Source of the DNA: an uncultured Clostridium sp.
Lineage (GTDB): Bacteria > Bacillota > Clostridia > Clostridiales > Clostridiaceae
Length of the DNA stretch: 64,000 nt
Direction of reading: 5' to 3'
Assembly (NCBI GenBank): GCA_902785295.1
Contig: CACZYK010000007.1
Coordinates: 1-64,000 of the forward strand
Positions 20,060 to 29,435 of the stretch are shown one piece after another. Under the pieces are notes generated by a model that saw nothing but the letters and a program-made list of their open reading frames with translations, made no database searches and was not told the origin of the DNA. The position numbers were made by a program, and so were the translations under genes. Each line of letters starts with the position of its first letter. Position 1 is the stretch's first letter.

Positions 20060-20254
20060 TTACCTTTTGTTTTCATTAATTAGATACATAGCAATTATTA
20101 TTAATAATCCAACGATAAACATTCCCAATGAAATCCATAAAGGAATAAATACTACTAACCAACTCCAATTAATAACATTTAATAGTTTTAACACTATAAA
20201 GATTATTAATAGTATTCCTAAAATTCCAATACCACTTGAATTATTTTTATTCAT
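20060..20254 (-). CDS. Small two-helix membrane protein (64 aa)
   Basis: Two clear hydrophobic helices (IGILGILLIIFIVLKLL, and WVVF..PLWISLGMFIVGLLIIIAM in outline) separated by a short NWSW loop. It starts with hydrophilic Asn/Ser and ends with a Lys/Arg tail. An AGAGGTG site precedes ATG 20254. No function is recognised; it could be a holin-like or superinfection protein. Confidence 0.5.
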   Translation of the reverse strand: MNKNNSSGIGILGILLIIFIVLKLLNVINWSWLVVFIPLWISLGMFIVGLLIIIAMYLINENKR

Positions 20255-20315
20255 CCTAATTCACCTCTTATTTATATTTATTGCAGAAAATTTAAAATTT
20301 AATTGTTTGTGATAA

Positions 20316-20354
20316 GTAAAAAGACTTATCTAAGCATGTTACTTAAATAAGTCT
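20316..20354 (-). terminator. Terminator downstream of the TROVE-like gene
   Basis: An 8-bp stem AGACTTAT/ATAAGTCT is followed on the minus strand by TTTTTA. Two more perfect hairpins lie between it and the stop at 20452: one with arms GTGATA/TATCAC and one with a 9-bp stem AATATCTTA/TAAGATATT. Confidence 0.6.
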
Positions 20355-20451
20355 ATGTGTTAATTTTTAATTTTAATAATGTGATATTGGCGTATCACGT
20401 TATAGGTACAAACATAAGGTTAATATCTTATTGGAGTAAGATATTTCATAA

Positions 20452-21939
20452 CTAAAGAGTTACACAATCGTATCTTTTATCATTTAATACTTCTAACATT
20501 AGTTCATAAGCACTATAGTCCTTTAATACTTGAGTAAATAATCTAGGACTAGCACCACTCACTAATTGAACATTTTCATCCATGGTCATAGGAATATTAT
20601 TTTGTCTACTATCAGCGTTCCAAAATACTAATCTTGGCATTTCATATCCTGCGTCTTTGAACTTTTTCTTTATTGTTTCAAATAAAGGAGCATAGTCATA
20701 ATTGTCATACTCATAATAAAGGTCTTGAGCCATATCAAACTCCATATCACTGATAATAATAATTCTACTTGGCATTTCTGCTTGAGTTATTTGTTTTTTA
20801 ATGGCAGTTTTTAATATTAAGTTAAATACTTTTTTAATATTTGTACTTCCACCCCAACTAGCTCTGCTAATATTTTGAACCTTTTCTACAAAATCTTTAC
20901 CTTTTATTTCAACTAAACTAGGATTACTTTCAAAAGTTATAAAGTGATTAGCGAACTCACCTTCACTTTTTTCAGCCAAATATAATCCTAATGAAATTGC
21001 AATATCCATAGGTGTGCCTTCCATACTTCCACTTACATCTACTACTGCTATTGCATTTTCAAATTTATCTTCTACATAATCTGGGAGTTGTTCCCACATG
21101 GTGTTTAGAGTTTTTCTTTCTTCTAAAGATAGTTCTCTATTTCCTCCCCAACAATTATATTTGGGTACTTTACTTACTATTTCATAAGGACTAAGAGTAC
21201 CTACGTTTATCTTTTTTTCTCCCCTGTTTACGCTTTCTAAAAATTTAGAATAACGTTCACCGTCTTTTTCCCAAAAGCAAGATTTATATTTGAGTCCTGC
21301 TTGAGATGGAACTTTATCATATTCTATTGAAGAATAATCTTTATTTGTTATTAAAGTTTCTACTATCTTTATCTTTTTTCTAAGACTTGATAACATCTTT
21401 CTATATTGTTTAGAAGTCATTTTTAATCCCACTCTAGTCTTTGTTGCTAATTCTTTAGTTTGTTTAGAAGAAGCATTTTCTGAAGCTAACCATTTAGCAC
21501 ACAAAGAAGGATTGTCTGACTTAATATCTTCATCTAATTGTTTTTTAATTAGTTCTATTGCTTTCTTTTCTAATGGAGTATTAAATAAAGCATATAAATC
21601 ATCCCATCTACCAAAGAATGGAATAAATTCTATATTCTTTTCTATTACCTCTGGATTGTTTATTGCCAAATTGTTTATAATAGTTCTAAAGGTTTTTCTC
21701 TCTCCTTGACCACCTCTAACATCTCTGCTATTAAAAAGCACCTTCATTGCTAATAAAGAATCTTCTTGAAAAGCGTCATTAAATAAAGATATAATACTAT
21801 TCTCATCTCTATTTCTTAAAGCACTTCCTTGAGCAAAATAATCCAATACATAAGACTTTGAAGTTTTATGTGTTAATGCTCCATTTTCTGTAGTTGTTAA
21901 ATTTGCCTTCTCTTTTAATCCATTTAATAATTTATTCAT
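20452..21939 (-). CDS. TROVE-like/vWA protein (DUF2828 type)
   Basis: A 495-aa protein of the Ro60-related DUF2828 group. The N-terminal helical repeat part (residues about 1-290) has the RDVRGGQGERKTF and IPFFGRWDDLYALF stretches typical of these families. The C-terminal von Willebrand A domain begins AIAVVDVSGSMEG, an intact DxSxS metal site. Ro/TROVE proteins bind small structured RNAs and act with exonucleases in RNA decay. Flanking tRNA-like elements at 19961-20038 and 21962-22061 make an RNA partner plausible here. The strong leader and size suggest a functional gene. Confidence 0.8.
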   Translation of the reverse strand: MNKLLNGLKEKANLTTTENGALTHKTSKSYVLDYFAQGSALRNRDENSIISLFNDAFQEDSLLAMKVLFNSRDVRGGQGERKTFRTIINNLAINNPEVIEKNIEFIPFFGRWDDLYALFNTPLEKKAIELIKKQLDEDIKSDNPSLCAKWLASENASSKQTKELATKTRVGLKMTSKQYRKMLSSLRKKIKIVETLITNKDYSSIEYDKVPSQAGLKYKSCFWEKDGERYSKFLESVNRGEKKINVGTLSPYEIVSKVPKYNCWGGNRELSLEERKTLNTMWEQLPDYVEDKFENAIAVVDVSGSMEGTPMDIAISLGLYLAEKSEGEFANHFITFESNPSLVEIKGKDFVEKVQNISRASWGGSTNIKKVFNLILKTAIKKQITQAEMPSRIIIISDMEFDMAQDLYYEYDNYDYAPLFETIKKKFKDAGYEMPRLVFWNADSRQNNIPMTMDENVQLVSGASPRLFTQVLKDYSAYELMLEVLNDKRYDCVTL

Positions 21940-21961
21940 ATTTTTCTCCTTAAAATAAACT

Positions 21962-22061
21962 AGACACTAAAAATGAGTAGGTTCAATCCTACTCTAAAAT
22001 CTTTGTTTTCATTATCTTACTTTTATTATCTTACTTTTATTATTTGCTGTATTAAGTGTCT
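21962..22061. ncRNA. Structured element with T-arm-like hairpin, possible Y-like RNA
   Basis: A 7-bp closing stem AGACACT/AGTGTCT encloses a perfect 7-bp hairpin GAGTAGG-TTCAAT-CCTACTC, which on the plus strand has the exact look of a tRNA T arm. Between them is a repeated TTATCTTACTTTTA block. It lies directly upstream of the TROVE-like gene, where bacterial Y RNA genes are often found. Transcript, strand and function are unproven. Confidence 0.35.
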
Positions 22062-22168
22062 GAAAAACTAGGCATAAATTTGTCAAATTAAATATTTATC
22101 CCATATAAAAATTAATCTTAGTTTTTGCTGTATGTACCTATTTTAATTAAGTTGATAATCATTTCTAT

Positions 22169-22245
22169 TGGTAGACTCAAATGGACTCGAACCATTGACA
22201 CCTTGCGTATCAGACAAGTATTCTAACCAACTGAATTATGAGTCT
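22169..22245 (-). tRNA. tRNA-Ile (GAT)
   Basis: A complete cloverleaf: acceptor AGACTCA/TGAGTCT, anticodon stem CTTGT/GCAAG with loop CTGATAC (anticodon GAT), T arm AATGG-TTCGAGT-CCATT, discriminator A and encoded CCA. All conserved positions are present. Confidence 0.95.
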
Positions 22246-22408
22246 ATGAAAATGTGTATGCAGTTTGACAACGCACGTCCATACACTAACGTAAATATTA
22301 TCTTATGCTCCTGTTCTCAGAAGCATATTAAAAAATTGATTGAAGAATTTACAACTGTTAAAAATCAAAGAATTTACACTATAAGCCTAATAAATAGACC
22401 TATAGTAA

Positions 22409-22484
22409 TGGTTGCGAAGAGAGGACTCGAACCCCCAACCTTTAGGTTATGAACCTAACCAGCTACCATTGCTTCCACTTCGCT
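22409..22484 (-). tRNA. tRNA-Met (CAT), initiator-like acceptor
   Basis: The anticodon stem TTAGG/CCTAA with loop TTCATAA gives CAT. The acceptor GCGAAG/CTTCGC is preceded by an unpaired A opposite A72, reminiscent of the unpaired first position of initiator tRNAs. CCA is encoded. The T arm contains GGTTCGAGTCC. Whether it works as initiator, elongator, or (if C34 is modified) Ile-ATA reader cannot be told from sequence. Confidence 0.9.
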
Positions 22485-22526
22485 TTAGTAGAGAAGTAGC
22501 ATTTAACTTCTCTAAATACTTCAAAA

Positions 22527-22772
22527 TTATTCTTCTGTGCTTTCTTCTTCCTCTGTATCTTGACTTACCTTTACTTCTTCTTCACTTTTCTCAGAAATAG
22601 ATAGTCTAATGTTTTTTCCATTAAAATTAGTTAAATAATAAAGTAAATCTACTGTGCCTTCTTCTTCAGTATCTACTAAAATCATTCCCTTATCTAAAGA
22701 ATCTATATCTAAGAAACCATTTATAGCTAACTTTCTTTCTGTAGTTATCTTATTTGTTATACTCTTTGCCAT
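22527..22772 (-). CDS. YonK-like small protein
   Basis: An 81-aa protein. The AINGFLDIDSLDKGMILVDT start, the later LLYYLTNFNGKNIRLSISEK segment and an acidic tail match my memory of the small YonK protein of SPbeta, which sits in the same neighbourhood as HU-like YonN and RNA polymerase YonO. Function of YonK is unknown. The gene is 32 bases downstream of the PhoH gene. Confidence 0.6.
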   Translation of the reverse strand: MAKSITNKITTERKLAINGFLDIDSLDKGMILVDTEEEGTVDLLYYLTNFNGKNIRLSISEKSEEEVKVSQDTEEEESTEE

Positions 22773-22804
22773 AACATATTTTACCCCTTGTTTCCTAATT
22801 ATTC

Positions 22805-24034
22805 TTACATCTTATCTGCAATTTCAGCTATTTTACTTCTATAAATATGCTTTAATTCAACTTCTCCGTAGCAGTCTCTACCTCTGAATACTTCAGAAAC
22901 TCTTTTCATTCCGTTGTTGTTTCCTGCGAATAAAGTGTCATCTACTTGTGTTTCTAAATCTCCATCTATAATAAGAATTGAATCGTCTCCTATTCTCTGT
23001 AGAGCCAATTTCATCATATCTACACTCATATTCTGAGCTTCTGTAATATAAACTCCAGAAGCAGAAGATGTTTCATATCCTCTTATATCAGAAATAGGCA
23101 ATAAAACTATTGTGCCATTTGAGATGTAATTTAAAACTTGTCCTTTGTCTCCTATTTTAGATACTAAAAAGTTTCCAACTTGAGAATCTAAAAGTTTTTC
23201 ATCTTTAGTTCCTTTATAATACCCTAATTTACAAGCCCCTCTAGTAGCTATTGGATTAGCAAATATAATAATCTTATCTATTTTACCTTTTTCTAGTTGG
23301 TCAAATAAAAAGCTCATTGATAAAAATGATTTACCACTACCTGCTTTTCCCTTAATTAGTGTTATAGTATTATTTTGAAAACTGTCTAAAGTTATTTGTT
23401 GCCAAAAATCTTTAGCCTTTAGCTTACCAAATAAAGAAGATTGGATATTCTTAACATTTATTTGTTCTAATTCTAGTCCATTGAATTTCCAAGCGTCTAC
23501 TGGTTGATTTAATGTATTTTTTATGATTAAATATTCATTTATTTCTAAACCATAAATGTTTTCTTTATTTTCTGTTTCATAAAATTTAGCCATTTCTTCA
23601 TCTGTCATAATTATTTCCTTATAGCCTTTGTAGTTATCTATAGGCTTTTGGGTTAATCCTTGACATTTTAAACCAAATATATTCTTTGCTATATTCAAGC
23701 AACAAATATCATCTGTAATAAAAGTCACTTCTTCTTTAGTTTCATTCTGTAACTTTACAGCACTAGCACATATTAAATTGTCATTGTCTATTTCTAAGTT
23801 GTTACTATCAACTAAGTCATAGACTTCTGTATTTGCAACTACACACTCATATTTATCCTCGTTTTCTTTAAGCCACCTAGTTGTTTTTCTAGCATTGTAT
23901 TTGACTTCTTCGTCTTTATTTCTGCTAACTTTAATATGCTCTAGTTCTAACAAAGTAATAGAACTTAAATGTATTGTTTCTTCTATGTTGTCTAAATTTT
24001 CTCTTAATATTGCATTTGTGTCATAAAATCTCAT
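22805..24034 (-). CDS. PIN domain-PhoH ATPase
   Basis: A two-domain protein (about 409 aa from ATG 24034; an upstream start at 24100 adds a poor leader). Residues about 1-140 are a PIN RNase fold: MRFYDTNA with the first acidic residue, LLELEHIK with the second, and FITDD late acidic positions. Residues about 195-409 are a PhoH-type ATPase with Walker A GKAGSGKS, the GxxxLGYYKGT stretch, ITEAQNMS as Walker B, and LIIDGD. PIN-PhoH proteins act in RNA unwinding and cleavage. Together with the TROVE-like gene this suggests a phage RNA-processing set. Confidence 0.85.
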   Translation of the reverse strand: MRFYDTNAILRENLDNIEETIHLSSITLLELEHIKVSRNKDEEVKYNARKTTRWLKENEDKYECVVANTEVYDLVDSNNLEIDNDNLICASAVKLQNETKEEVTFITDDICCLNIAKNIFGLKCQGLTQKPIDNYKGYKEIIMTDEEMAKFYETENKENIYGLEINEYLIIKNTLNQPVDAWKFNGLELEQINVKNIQSSLFGKLKAKDFWQQITLDSFQNNTITLIKGKAGSGKSFLSMSFLFDQLEKGKIDKIIIFANPIATRGACKLGYYKGTKDEKLLDSQVGNFLVSKIGDKGQVLNYISNGTIVLLPISDIRGYETSSASGVYITEAQNMSVDMMKLALQRIGDDSILIIDGDLETQVDDTLFAGNNNGMKRVSEVFRGRDCYGEVELKHIYRSKIAEIADKM

Positions 24035-24147
24035 TAGTTTACCCACTTTCCCAACCGTTCTTGTTAGAACCAATTTTATTTTCTGTGTCTTGAAACACAA
24101 TAATGGAAGTGGTAAGATTTTATCTCACCACTTATTGCTTGTTTATA

Positions 24148-24444
24148 TTATCTTACTGCTTCTTTAAATGCTTTTCCAACTTTAGCTTTTACGATATTGT
24201 GAGCTGGAACAATCTTTGTACCTAAGCTTAAATCTCTAGGGTCTATATAACATTCTCTCTCTGGAACTTCTGATACTATTAATTTAAGTACACCTTGAAG
24301 ATTAAGTTCTCCATCAGCCTTAACTCCTTCTACCATAGCTTTAACTAAAGCGTCAAGAACTGTTGCTGTGTCCTTCTTAGTTATCTTTTCTCCATTTTCC
24401 TTCATAATTTCGTTTGCCTTTGTTATTAAATCTGGTTTATTCAT
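24148..24444 (-). CDS. HU-family DNA-binding protein (YonN-like)
   Basis: A 98-aa HU/IHF-type histone-like protein. It begins MNKPDLITKANEIM, has a dimerising helical half and a DNA-binding beta-arm region around RECYIDPRDLSLGTKIVPA, and ends with KVGKAFKEAVR. It differs from host HU in the arm sequence, as phage TF1-type proteins do. It is placed between the PhoH gene and the YonO region, like YonN in SPbeta. The stop codon TAA is part of a copy of the dispersed element (24138-24154). Confidence 0.9.
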   Translation of the reverse strand: MNKPDLITKANEIMKENGEKITKKDTATVLDALVKAMVEGVKADGELNLQGVLKLIVSEVPERECYIDPRDLSLGTKIVPAHNIVKAKVGKAFKEAVR

Positions 24445-24968
24445 TTTACATTCTCTCCTTATTTTATCAAAATATTTGTTTATATTGTTTTTGTTTTATG
24501 TTAAGTTTTCTGTCAGTTTGCCTTCTAAAAAAGCCCCTTGTTTAAAATTTCTCTCTCAATAGGAAGAAGGACTAAACCTTCAACCTAAGAGAGAAGTATG
24601 TACGCACATTTGAATAATTATGAATTTTATTCATTTGAGTCGAGGCAGTAACTCAAACGAATATAAAATACTTGGTTATTTCTATTAAATTTAAATGAAA
24701 AAGGATTTTGATAGAATATAATTGAGAGATAAGTCTCTCTATATCTCTATCAACTTACTATGTTTGCATTTTAAAAAAGTGGTTCTCGTAACCCCTTGAT
24801 TTTACTAGCTTTAGAGGGGGTGAATTTCAAAAATTAAATACTAATCAAAGGCTAAAAACAATGCTTTTTTGACCTTTTTTACAATTTTATTTATTTTTAA
24901 GATTTTATTTTTTTTTATTTTGAGAAAATGATTCTCTTCCTTTATATATAAACAATATAATCAATTCT
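24445..24968. other. Non-coding leader region with hairpins
   Basis: A gap of about 520 bases without genes. It contains a hairpin field at 24550-24597 (TTCTCTCT with AGAGAGAA outside, GAAGG/CCTTC inside), a second one at 24710-24765 (GATAGA/TCTATC with AGAGA/TCTCT inside), and a CCCCT...AGGGG stem at 24792-24820. The last shares a TTGATTTTACT core with the hairpin at 35680-35718. On the minus strand this is the leader of the HU gene. Confidence 0.5.
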
Positions 24969-25008
24969 AAAAAAACAAAGAGAAGATAAATACTATATCT
25001 TCTCTTTT
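24969..25008 (-). terminator. Terminator at the end of the RNA polymerase operon
   Basis: On the minus strand AGAGAAGATA pairs with TATCTTCTCT (10 bp), followed by TTGTTTTTT. The upstream arm overlaps the last codons of the 24993-25808 gene. Confidence 0.85.
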
Positions 25009-25808
25009 CTTCTTAGTTTATTATATTTGGCTATTTCTTTTTTCTTTTTATCATAAGCACAATTCTTACAAATTTTTGCTCCTTTTTTATCGTTTTTATT
25101 TAATTTAAAATAATTTCCACAGTTCTCGCACTTTTTCCACTTTTCTCCTATATATATAAGGTAAGAATAAATAGCGTGACAATCTGCAAGGTCTGTAACT
25201 TCAAAAGCTATCTTAGGATTTTCTTCATTATCAATAAAATTAACTTTTAACCCTAAATTACCTGTTCTTTTATTTTTTGTAATATATCCTTCTTTTACAA
25301 GTCTATAAATAACTTCACTTTTTTCTTTATCAGTTCTACATCCAGAAATTTTAGCTTCTTTAAAAATGTTCTTTCTTTCTTGGTTAAACCAACCTTCTGT
25401 ACTATGAAAGATAACATTGCTAATTTTAGCATAAAGTAACATTATAAAAAGTACTTTTTTATCTACTTTGTTTTTAACAGCTAATATTGTATCTATTTCT
25501 TTTTGGGTTATTGGTATTTTGTTAATATTTGTTAATTCAAGAAGACCTGCTTTTCCATTTTTCTTTCTTAATAGTCTTTTAACAGTATCTAAAGTCTTTT
25601 CTTCCCAATAGATTCTTTTAAAATTGTCCTCAGTTTTTTCCAAAACTTTTAAAACTTCTTCTACCAAAGTAATTTCTGTATCACCTCCTTGCTCTAAAAA
25701 ATATTTAACCAACATTACCATTTTATTATAAGTCTTTATTTTACTATCCTTATTTCCTTGTAATATATTTTTTACTATCTCCTGTTCATTTAATATAACT
25801 CCTAACAT
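24993..25808 (-). CDS. Zinc-ribbon protein following the RNA polymerase gene (271 aa)
   Basis: A 271-aa protein, helical over residues 1-215, with a C-terminal zinc ribbon (CENCGNYF at about 227-234 and CKNCA at about 247-251) followed by a basic tail KYNKLRRKEKI. It overlaps the end of the RNA polymerase gene by 7 bases, so it is coupled to it and may be a polymerase cofactor or DNA-binding partner. I do not recognise the family beyond the ribbon. Confidence 0.65.
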   Translation of the reverse strand: MLGVILNEQEIVKNILQGNKDSKIKTYNKMVMLVKYFLEQGGDTEITLVEEVLKVLEKTEDNFKRIYWEEKTLDTVKRLLRKKNGKAGLLELTNINKIPITQKEIDTILAVKNKVDKKVLFIMLLYAKISNVIFHSTEGWFNQERKNIFKEAKISGCRTDKEKSEVIYRLVKEGYITKNKRTGNLGLKVNFIDNEENPKIAFEVTDLADCHAIYSYLIYIGEKWKKCENCGNYFKLNKNDKKGAKICKNCAYDKKKKEIAKYNKLRRKEKI

Positions 25809-28800
25809 TTAGTTACCTCCATTTTTTCTAGGGAATATTTCTCCCCATTCCACTCTATTTCACCGTTTTTATCTTTTATTGGTACGTTTATTTTGTTGTT
25901 GTTATCATTTAAAAGTTTCTTTACAATATAGTCTCCATACATGTCCCAACAAAATTGTTTACTAATAGGTTTATCATATAATATTTGAATTAATCCATTA
26001 CAACCTTTTTCCTTATCTCCTAAAGTTAATTCAGTTATTTTTTCTCTGTTTATTTCTATTAATCTTTCTTTTTTTAATGCTTTTTCTTGCTTAGATAAGG
26101 AAGTATTTCCCATTGCATTGATATTTCTTAATTCTGTGATATAGTCTTTATATAGTTGCTCTAATTGTTCCAATAAAGATTTTTGTACTCTTTTATCTGT
26201 TAAAAGAATACTCTTATCAAAACCATTGTCTTTTAAAGCAGGTAATATTCCATCAAAAGCTTTTTCCAAAGCCCAACAAATTCTATTCATTGTGCTTGGA
26301 TATGAAGAAATAGGATTTTCCATATTGTAGTATTTTAACCATTCTTTTTCTTCATCTGTTTTATCTTTTTTAGCTATTAGCTCTTCTGGAGACAATAAGA
26401 AAGTTTCGTCACAATCTTTAGACATTCTTTTATTGAAATCCCTTAAACTATTGGCTAAATGTTTATAGTTATAAATAAAGAAGTATGGTTTTTTATCAGC
26501 TAATAAATCTTTTAAATGTTCTTTTTCCTTCTTTACTTTTTCTGAATCGTCCTCATTAATTCTTACGGTTTCACTTTTATACCATTCTTTAGGAACTTTC
26601 TTTGGAATAATTCCTTTACAACTATCTATAATCTCTTGTTGATACCCTTGCATACAAGTAATTCTATATTGCATTTCTTTGTATTCTGGACTATCTTTTT
26701 CAAACTTAGCTAAAACATCATACATAGCTGTACAATAGTTTGTTATTTTACCTACATCATTTCCAAAACCATTTTTATTAGCTTTTTGAAGTAGTTTCTC
26801 TGTAATCACTTTCTTTTCTGCTGAATTTTGTTCACATATTACAGTTCTTAGTTTTTTAGTAGTTCTTAATAGAACTGGATTGTTTGTTGATATTACTGCG
26901 TCTCCCAATTTTACCCTTCCTTTCAGAATACTTTAACACTATTTAAAATAGTGGGTTTAGACTATATCTTCTACTTATTTCTAAGTAGCCTTGCACTTCC
27001 ATTAGTGTTAATCTCTAATGTACTGGGCTACATTCATCACCCTTAGTCGTTACAGTTTATTTAATTGTTTATATTATTTATAAATATAAAAACATTAAAT
27101 CTACCTCGGTATCTGCTTATCCCTAATATCAACTCAAAGGACTTAGCATTTTCTTACCATCTTAGCCTGTCAGCTTAATTGACCGATAGCACTATTAATT
27201 AATAGCACACCCTTTTAACATAGGTTCACAAGGTTTTCACTTATATATCACTATATAAGGCGACAAAATCTATCGAAATCAGCCCCATTTAAAGCGTCTA
27301 CTGTAGTGTCCCACGCATTAAGGACGGTACAAGTTGTCATATATCTAAAATACTTTTTAGTTATTTCATTCTCTACTAAATTCATCTTTACTATATTATT
27401 GTGTATTGTCATAGGTGCTCTATATGAAACTATCTTATTCACACCTTTGTCTAACCAAGTTCTAGCATAGAACTCTCCTGCCTTTAAACAACCTGTTACT
27501 TCTTTTTTAAACATAAATTGACACAAGGCATATAAATCTCCACTAATAATAGAATAGTTACCATTGACTTGAATTACACCTTTTTTACTGTCATTAATCT
27601 TCTTTTTAATCATTTTATGAACTCTTTGCTTAATAAAAGGGTCTTTCATCATTTCTTTGTTGACCATTAGAGCTTTAACATAGTCTGACTCTTCCTTTAT
27701 AAAATCTTGCTCCGTTATTTTATTTCCCTTTAAGAAAAGCAACATTTTTCCATAATCTATATCATTACCTTCTTGAAGTCCAATTGCCCCTCTAATATTA
27801 TCGACGGTTGGTTTTATTAACTCTTGAATATCTTCATCTGTAAAATCATAGCTTTGTAAAAATTGATAGTTCATATTTCTTACAGGTTCTAGTTCCATAG
27901 GTAAGATTTTAGCTACACAGAATTCAAACCAATTCCTTTTACATTTCTTCATAAACTCATCACAACTTTTAAAACTAGCCCATAGTTTAACCATATTGGT
28001 TGTTAATATTAAATCTACTTCTCTAATATCAACCATATCTCCCCAACAATCTTCAACTAAGTATTCTCCTATTTCATCTCCATATTCAACATAAGGAAAG
28101 GCAAATACCATACCTTTAGTTGAAAAGTTTCTTATGTTAAATCCAGTAGGTATGTAAAGAGCTTGTTTATTTCCTTCGTCATCTAAAGTATAAGCTCCCA
28201 AGTCTATAGCCCACTGCTCTGCCAATTTAGGTGAAATCATACCACAACCATCTGTGAAGTTTCTTTCTATCTCATAATTATCAACTTCTTTTAAATCAAA
28301 TCCACCTTTGCCATTGTCAGATAGTCTTAAAACATCATCTTTAATATTTACTACACCGTCTTGAATAACTAAAATCTTGTTAGGTTGAGTTACTGGAGTA
28401 GAGCATGAACAAGCTAGAGCCTTATATGCTTCAAATTTAGCAGGAACATATTTTACCTTTTTATCTCTACCATTGTTTAATCTAGTTTCTAAATTTTCAT
28501 ATATTTCCTTATTTACAAAAACAACTGTGTTTTCCTTAATTCCATTGTTAGTTCCTATCAACCTAACATACTCTTTACCATTAAAAACAACAGGTTCTCC
28601 ATTATTTGCTCTATTCCAATCTGCAATAGTATCGAAAACTATTTGCAAATAATCTGTTTCTAAAGTTTGGTCTATTAGTTTCTGTTTCCATTCTTTCACT
28701 TCTTGCTGTTTATTTTTCTTTTTAAGCAAAGATTTTATTTTCTTTTTGGTCTTGGTTATTTCCTTTTCTGATATATTATTCTTATTAATTCGTCTTATCA

Positions 28801-28948
28801 TTCTTAACGTAATACTATCACCCAAAGAAACTATTTCTTCATTCTCTCTTGCTTCATTAAAATCTATGTTTAAATTCCAATCTTTCACTCTAAATTTTGT
28901 TGAATGAATTTTATAAATTAATCTTTGATTTACAACTGACTTAGACAT
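25802..28948 (-). CDS. yonO: YonO-type phage RNA polymerase, two exons
   Basis: A single-subunit RNA polymerase of the two-barrel type related to YonO of SPbeta and to cellular beta/beta-prime cores. Exon 1 (28948-27272) ends ...NGADFD. Exon 2 (26905-25802) begins GDAVISTNNPVLL. Splicing the 366-base intron restores the metal-binding DFDGD motif and a 926-aa protein, close to what I recall for YonO (about 905 aa). Exon 1 also has SYRAPMTIHNN, typical of the region just before the active site. SPbeta YonO transcribes late phage genes. Without splicing, neither half has a complete active site. RBS AAGGAGG precedes ATG 28948. Confidence 0.85.
26906..27271 (-). ncRNA. Group I intron inside the RNA polymerase active-site codons
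   Basis: 366 bases with no ORF. R element GTAACGACTA (plus 27044-27053) and S element AAGATATAGTC (26960-26970) form P7. The guide GTCG pairs with the exon end CGAT through a U-G pair 7 bases inside the intron. The intron ends AAAATTG. Its sequence differs from the terL introns, so it is an independent acquisition. It contains a copy of the dispersed element (27065-27080). Confidence 0.85.
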
Positions 28949-29018
28949 TAATTTAATTTCCTCCTTGTTCTCTTATGTTTAAAAATAATCCTTTTTCATT
29001 TTGTGTTACTTGTTTATA

Positions 29019-29435
29019 TTATTTCTTGAAGATTAAGTGTAAAACTACACTATCTTCAAGAACCTTAACTCTAAAATCTTCAAAGAAACATTTTGAATCT
29101 ACCATTAAACTATTAGTAATATCAAAAACTTTATCTCCTAGTTCTAAAGTATCTTCTATGTTTTTCATTTTATCTAATTCAAATTCTAATTCATTTTTGT
29201 TGTCTATTTCTTTATTATCTAAATTAAAACCATAAATAAAACAATCAGATAAACTTCCTATTGTTTCTAGTTCTATTCCTTTTTGTTGGTAATATTGTCT
29301 TAATTTATCTAATCTATGTCCTTCTTCAAATAAATAATGGTCTTCTTTTTTTGTTTCTTCTGTTCCTCTGCCAAGCATTTCATATCTTCTGTATAATTCT
29401 GCCCCATGTGTTATGTCTAAAATTCCTCTATTCAT
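29019..29435 (-). CDS. Hypothetical protein (138 aa)
   Basis: A 138-aa charged protein starting MNRGILDITHGAELYRRYEMLGRG, helical then strand-rich. Not recognised. It overlaps the preceding gene by 8 bases and precedes the RNA polymerase gene. The TAA stop is inside a dispersed-element copy (29009-29027). Confidence 0.6.
   Translation of the reverse strand: MNRGILDITHGAELYRRYEMLGRGTEETKKEDHYLFEEGHRLDKLRQYYQQKGIELETIGSLSDCFIYGFNLDNKEIDNKNELEFELDKMKNIEDTLELGDKVFDITNSLMVDSKCFFEDFRVKVLEDSVVLHLIFKK

Noticed and set aside
22168..22600. Plus-strand ORFs over the tRNA region
   Set aside because: They run across two clear tRNA genes on the other strand and lack ribosome binding sites.
14698..27271. 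Group II introns
   Set aside because: No domain V-like hairpin or GUGYG start; the paired GACTA/TAGTC core and terminal G fit group I.
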